A stretch of DNA of 64,000 nt from JAJDYQ01 sp942491945 (GTDB lineage Bacteria; Pseudomonadota; Gammaproteobacteria; JAJDYQ01): assembly GCA_942491945.1 (NCBI GenBank), contig CALODD010000050.1, positions 48,226 through 112,225 of the forward strand, given 5' to 3'. Position numbers and translations under genes: made by a program. Positions within the stretch are counted from its first letter, which is position 1. Every line of letters starts with the position of its first letter. A model generated the notes under the pieces. The model did no database searches. It was not told where the DNA came from and worked only from the letters and a program-made list of their open reading frames with translations. Positions 60,322-64,000 of this stretch are shown one piece after another.

Positions 60322-60516
60322 ATGGTTTCACCATATACACACGACTCTATCGACGGTAATCAGATTGATCGTCGCATGGCGATGGCCCTGTCATACGCTA
60401 AACTGGAAAAGTTATCCGTCACAGAAGAAGACATCGCCCAATTTAAAAATATGCTGACCGGTCAGCTCTCCACACAACATCTCATTGATTATCTGACGAA
60501 ACCAGCCACTCGCTAG
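60322..60516 (+). CDS. VbhA-like antitoxin of the Fic module
   Basis: A 64-residue helical protein preceding a fic gene. It carries ALSYAKLEKLSVTEEDIAQ, the alpha-inhibitory helix region of VbhA-type antitoxins, followed by a second helix with LTGQLSTQHLIDYL. In that motif the usual (S/T)xxxE(G/N) reads YxxxEK: the Glu that blocks ATP is retained but the Ser and Gly/Asn positions differ. Its stop overlaps the fic start by 1 base (TAGTG). Confidence 0.75.
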   Translation: MVSPYTHDSIDGNQIDRRMAMALSYAKLEKLSVTEEDIAQFKNMLTGQLSTQHLIDYLTKPATR

Positions 60517-61109
60517 TGGTTATCCCTAAGTATTATCCAGACAGCGCCACCCTGGTTAATAAGCTGGGAATGCAGGACAGTAAGACACTTCAATCTCGCG
60601 AAGCAGCTTTAACCATTGTCCGAGTCGATGAATACAGAAACCACCTGCCTCAGGCCGACTTTGATCTGATACACCTGCAATCAATTCATCAGCATATTTT
60701 TCAGGACCTTTACAACTGGGCAGGCGAATTACGTTCATTCGATACACGCAAGGGGATATGTGAATTTACCCCGGCCCAGGATATTCATTCTGAATGTATA
60801 AACCTGTTTACTTCTCTCGCAAACGATAGTTATCTGGAAAACCTTAATACAAGAAATTTCATTACCCAGTTAGCACGATACTATTCGCTGTTAAATAAAA
60901 TTCACCCATTTCCAGAAGGCAATGGTCGGTGCCAACGTCTGTTTTTCGAACACCTGGCATGGAATGCCGGCTACCAATTAGACTGGAACAAGGTATACGC
61001 CTGGGAAATTGAAGAAACAGCAATAAACACTTTCCGTTACCCTGGCGAAGAAGGGCGCGAAAGTATCATTGCGCTTTTGGAGCGCATTACACATCCCAGT
61101 GAAAGATAA
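60516..61109 (+). CDS. Fic/DOC family protein (AMP transferase)
   Basis: A 197-residue protein of the Fic fold. The active-site motif is complete: HPFPEGNGRCQR (residues 130-141), with His130 for attack and Arg141 for phosphate binding. FDTRKGICEF forms the flap. Such class I Fic enzymes AMPylate targets, often gyrase or topoisomerase IV, when freed from the antitoxin. The GTG start overlaps the antitoxin stop by one base. It lies between rpoZ and spoT. Confidence 0.88.
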   Translation: MVIPKYYPDSATLVNKLGMQDSKTLQSREAALTIVRVDEYRNHLPQADFDLIHLQSIHQHIFQDLYNWAGELRSFDTRKGICEFTPAQDIHSECINLFTSLANDSYLENLNTRNFITQLARYYSLLNKIHPFPEGNGRCQRLFFEHLAWNAGYQLDWNKVYAWEIEETAINTFRYPGEEGRESIIALLERITHPSER

Positions 61110-61215
61110 ATGCCCGATATCTTTATATTTTTTTAATTTTTATCACTCCGACGCTTGCTTAATATCCCTGCTGTTTTACTCTAGAACCATCTGAGGACAA
61201 CCAGGGACTACAGCG

Positions 61216-63411
61216 TTGGGCGCATCTCCCCCGGCAGCAAATGTAACATCGAGTGAAGAGGAATCTCCGCTTCCGGATACTATTGTCCGCATTAGCGACC
61301 TCTGCAAAGAACTCGACCAATATCTCGACACGGATGAGATTTCCAAAGTCTATGATGCCTTTCTGTTCAGTGCAGAAGCCCACGATGGCCAACGTCGCCT
61401 AACCGGCGAACCTTATATTACTCACCCAATTGCGGCAGCTCATATTCTGGCGCAAATGCGTATGGATCATCAGACCATCATGGCCGCCATACTGCATGAT
61501 GTCATCGAAGATACGCCAACCGCGAAGAAGCAGTTAGAAAATCAATTTGGTAAAGACGTGGCGGAACTGGTCGATGGTGTTACCAAGTTGACGCAGATTA
61601 ACTTTAAGAATCAGGCAGAAGCTCAGGCTGAAAACTTCCGTAAAATGATTCTGGCCATGGCGCAAGATATTCGTGTCATTCTGATCAAGCTTGCAGACCG
61701 CTTACACAATATGCGCACGCTCGATATCATGCGCCCAGAAAAGAAACGCCGCGTTTCAAAAGAGACTCTGGAGATTTACGCCCCTATCGCACAGCGTCTT
61801 GGCATGAACCAGTTACGCCTGGAACTGGAAGACCTCGCTTTTCAGGCAACCTATCCCACGCGTTACGAGATCATGAAGAAGTCGATTCTCAAGGCACGTG
61901 GTAACCGCAAAGAGATTCTTTCTAAAATTGAAACCAGCATTGGCAGTCGACTGGAGCAGGAAGGGCTGGAAGGCGAAGTCATTAGCCGTGAAAAACACCT
62001 CTATAGTATTTATCTGAAGATGAAGAACAAAAACATCAAGCTTGCCGATGTGCTTGATGTTTACGCCTTCCGTATTACGGTCGATAAAATGGATACCTGT
62101 TATCGCGTACTGGGCGCAATGCATAACTTATACAAACCGATTCCAGGTAGCTTTAAAGACTATATCGCCATCCCTAAATCCAACGGTTATCAATCCCTGC
62201 ATACCGCACTATTTGGTCCGCACGGCATCCCGATTGAAATCCAAATCCGTACCGAGAAGATGGACACAGTTGCAGAAACCGGTATCGCCGCACACTGGAG
62301 TTATAAAACCGGCGACCCGGCCAACAGTAACAAAGCTGAAGCCAAGGCACGCGAATGGATGAAGGAGCTACTGAACCTGCAGAAAGATGTTGGCAGTTCT
62401 GAAGAGTTTATCGAAAACGTTAAAATCGATTTATTCCCAGATGAGGTTTACGTATTCACACCGGCCGGTGACATCATGGAATTTCCACGCGGGGCGACGC
62501 TCGTCGACTTTGCTTATGCCGTGCATTCAGATGTCGGTAATACCTGTGTCGCTGCACGCATAAATCGACGGCCAGCACCTTTGTCTACCAAATTACGCAA
62601 TGGCAACACCATTGAAGTGATTACTGCTAAAGGCGCTGAACCGAATCCGGCATGGCTGGACTTTGTCACCACTGCCCGCGCCCGCTCACGTATTCGCGCT
62701 TACCTGAAAGACCTTGAACAGGAAGAAGCTATCGCGCTCGGTAAGAAGCTATTAGACAAAGCTTTAAATAATCTATCATCGTCCCTGGAAACGATTACCA
62801 ATCAGGAAATGAACGCCCTGTTAAAAGATATGGGGCTAAAATCAAAGAGTCGATTACTCCAACAGATAGGTCTGGGCAATCAACCCGCATTGATGATTGC
62901 CAAACGCCTGATCCCCGCGCCAGAGCCAAAGAAAACTGGCTGGCTTAACCTTCGTTCGCGGAAGAAAGATGCCCTTGCCATTTCCGGTACGGAAGGTGCG
63001 CTGGTTAATTTCGCACGTTGTTGTTACCCAATACCGGGCGATAAAATTGTTGCCTTTACTACCGCAGGACGCGGCATTGTGATTCATCGAAATGAATGCC
63101 CCAATGTTGCCGACCAACGCGACAAACAGGATAAATGGCTGGATGTGCAATGGGATAAAAAACCCAGTGAAGAGTTTTCAGCCAGCATTCGCGTTGAGGT
63201 CACCAATAAACGAGGCGTACTGGCAACCGTAGCCAGCGAAGTTGCAGGCATGGAATCCAACATCGAGAACGTACAGATGGAAGAACGTGACGGACTGGCA
63301 GTCGCTATCAATATGATCATTACCGCTAGAGACAGAAAACATCTGGCTGCTATCATGAGACAGATACGACGGCTTAAACCTGTCATGAAGATTACAAGAA
63401 ACCAAGGATAA
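61216..63411 (+). CDS. spoT: bifunctional (p)ppGpp synthetase/hydrolase SpoT
   Basis: Makes and degrades the alarmone (p)ppGpp. The 731-residue protein has an active-looking hydrolase (HD) domain, with YITHPIAAAHILAQM, HDVIEDTP and LADRLHNMRTLD, followed by a synthetase domain with SFKDYIAIPKSNGYQSLHT and VQIRTEKMDTVAE-like segments. Then come TGS (VYVFTPAGDIMEFPRGATLV), a zinc-finger-like Cys region and a C-terminal ACT domain (VEVTNKRGVLATVASEV). The start is TTG at 61216. The order hydrolase, synthetase, TGS, ACT is that of Rel/SpoT proteins. Confidence 0.95.
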   Translation: MGASPPAANVTSSEEESPLPDTIVRISDLCKELDQYLDTDEISKVYDAFLFSAEAHDGQRRLTGEPYITHPIAAAHILAQMRMDHQTIMAAILHDVIEDTPTAKKQLENQFGKDVAELVDGVTKLTQINFKNQAEAQAENFRKMILAMAQDIRVILIKLADRLHNMRTLDIMRPEKKRRVSKETLEIYAPIAQRLGMNQLRLELEDLAFQATYPTRYEIMKKSILKARGNRKEILSKIETSIGSRLEQEGLEGEVISREKHLYSIYLKMKNKNIKLADVLDVYAFRITVDKMDTCYRVLGAMHNLYKPIPGSFKDYIAIPKSNGYQSLHTALFGPHGIPIEIQIRTEKMDTVAETGIAAHWSYKTGDPANSNKAEAKAREWMKELLNLQKDVGSSEEFIENVKIDLFPDEVYVFTPAGDIMEFPRGATLVDFAYAVHSDVGNTCVAARINRRPAPLSTKLRNGNTIEVITAKGAEPNPAWLDFVTTARARSRIRAYLKDLEQEEAIALGKKLLDKALNNLSSSLETITNQEMNALLKDMGLKSKSRLLQQIGLGNQPALMIAKRLIPAPEPKKTGWLNLRSRKKDALAISGTEGALVNFARCCYPIPGDKIVAFTTAGRGIVIHRNECPNVADQRDKQDKWLDVQWDKKPSEEFSASIRVEVTNKRGVLATVASEVAGMESNIENVQMEERDGLAVAINMIITARDRKHLAAIMRQIRRLKPVMKITRNQG

Positions 63412-63415
63412 TTAT

Positions 63416-64000
63416 ATGCGCTTAATCACCACACTGAGTACAGCGGCAATGTTACTGGCTTCAAGCCATGCCATTGCCTCACAACAATTACCCGACTACG
63501 AGGCAGAGAAACTCGCCGGTAACACCTGGGTGATTCATGGCCCGGTCGGGCTACCGAACAAAGCAAACAAGGGTTTTATGAACAACCCCAGTTTTACAGT
63601 AACTAAAAACAGCGTCGTGGTCATTGACCCAGGCTCAAGCCTGTATGGCGGTGAGATGGTGTTACGCCAGATCAAAAAGGTTACCAATAATCCTGTAACG
63701 CACGTCTTTGCGAGTCACATCCATGGTGATCACTGGTTAGGAAATCATGCCATCAAAAATGCTTACCCCAATGCCAAAGTCTATGCCCACCCTGAGATGA
63801 TTCGTCAGGCAAAGGCTGGCGGCGCTGATGACTGGATTCATCTCATGGAACAACTCACCGAAGGCATGACAAATGGTACGAAAGCAGTAATCCCAACAGA
63901 GCCATTAAAAGACAAGCAAGAAGTTAAAGTGGATGGCTACACCTTCCGCACTCATTTAACCGATCATGCCCATACGAAAACTGATGCTATGGTTGAGATC
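63416..64000 (+). CDS. exported metallo-beta-lactamase fold hydrolase, 5' part
   Basis: The first 195 codons, cut by the window end. Start at 63416 with AAGGA upstream, four bases after the spoT stop. A signal peptide (cleavage after HAIA) is followed by the MBL core: FTVTKNSVVVIDPGSS strand, and the zinc motif SHIHGDHWLG (HxHxDH). Another His lies in TDHAHTKTD near the end. This is probably a periplasmic zinc hydrolase; the substrate is not decidable. It may be co-transcribed with spoT. Confidence 0.85.
   Translation, partial: MRLITTLSTAAMLLASSHAIASQQLPDYEAEKLAGNTWVIHGPVGLPNKANKGFMNNPSFTVTKNSVVVIDPGSSLYGGEMVLRQIKKVTNNPVTHVFASHIHGDHWLGNHAIKNAYPNAKVYAHPEMIRQAKAGGADDWIHLMEQLTEGMTNGTKAVIPTEPLKDKQEVKVDGYTFRTHLTDHAHTKTDAMVEI

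Noticed and set aside
1..64000. CRISPR array, tRNA, rRNA or insertion-sequence transposase
   Set aside because: No regularly spaced repeats, no tRNA/rRNA-like stretches and no transposase motif were seen on reading the window.

Overview
The window looks like chromosomal DNA of a gammaproteobacterium of moderate GC content. The support is gene order. A bioBFHCD operon runs divergently from a comF-like gene. An aa3-type cytochrome oxidase cluster (coxB, coxA, small ORF, ctaG, coxC) is followed by the SURF1, SCO-like, ctaA, ctaB series. ubiC-ubiA and gmk-rpoZ-spoT are also in typical gammaproteobacterial arrangements. Several small c-type cytochromes, a cytochrome P460 and a DsrE-like protein fit an aerobic, probably aquatic, respiratory lifestyle. 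I cannot name the genus.

Layout. 1-10 kb: the end of a TraB/GumN gene, ilvD, a small secreted-protein group ending in a DsrE-like protein, a DUF302 pair in which one member is fused to a di-heme cytochrome c, a CPA1 Na+/H+ antiporter with a cyclic-nucleotide-binding domain, and argA. 10-17 kb: a secreted beta-propeller, an AAA ATPase, a Nudix hydrolase, a double-thioredoxin protein, an alpha/beta hydrolase, a retropepsin-like protease and an MlaC-like protein. 17-26.5 kb: two cytochromes c and the complete cytochrome oxidase and heme A assembly region. 26.7-32 kb: biotin synthesis with a recognisable BirA-type operator overlapping the bioB promoter, then comF and a parvulin gene interrupted by an in-frame TGA. 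32-35.4 kb: ubiA, ubiC, an EF-hand protein, gloA and an MGMT-family protein, with a 133-bp imperfect palindromic element. 35.5-37.8 kb: an operon of two DUF1538 membrane proteins, a PII-like protein and a CBS protein.

Accessory DNA. 37.8-40.7 kb is AT-rich and resembles integron cassettes without an integrase: an AlbA_2/Schlafen-type gene and a PD-(D/E)XK nuclease-like gene, the first followed by an attC-like site. 51.2-53.1 kb is a small AT-rich island in the 3' end of recG. It is bounded by an 85% identical direct repeat of the recG terminus and carries a gene whose N-terminus reproduces the proteasome/Ntn-hydrolase signature (Thr1, Asp17, Lys), plus a small downstream gene. Toxin-antitoxin modules lie beside cca (ParE/RHH) and between rpoZ and spoT (Fic with a VbhA-like antitoxin).

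41-49 kb joins a MarR-controlled glutaredoxin/DUF2024/P460 operon to an apparent polyphosphate neighbourhood: polyphosphate:AMP phosphotransferase, a CHAD protein, a Na/Pi cotransporter with a PhoU-like domain, and two very basic proteins, one with an approximately 80-residue lysine-rich tail. 53-64 kb returns to core genes: recG, ridA, cca, an NDUFA9-like protein, gmk, rpoZ, spoT and a truncated metallo-beta-lactamase-fold gene. I saw no rRNA, tRNA, CRISPR array or insertion-sequence transposase.
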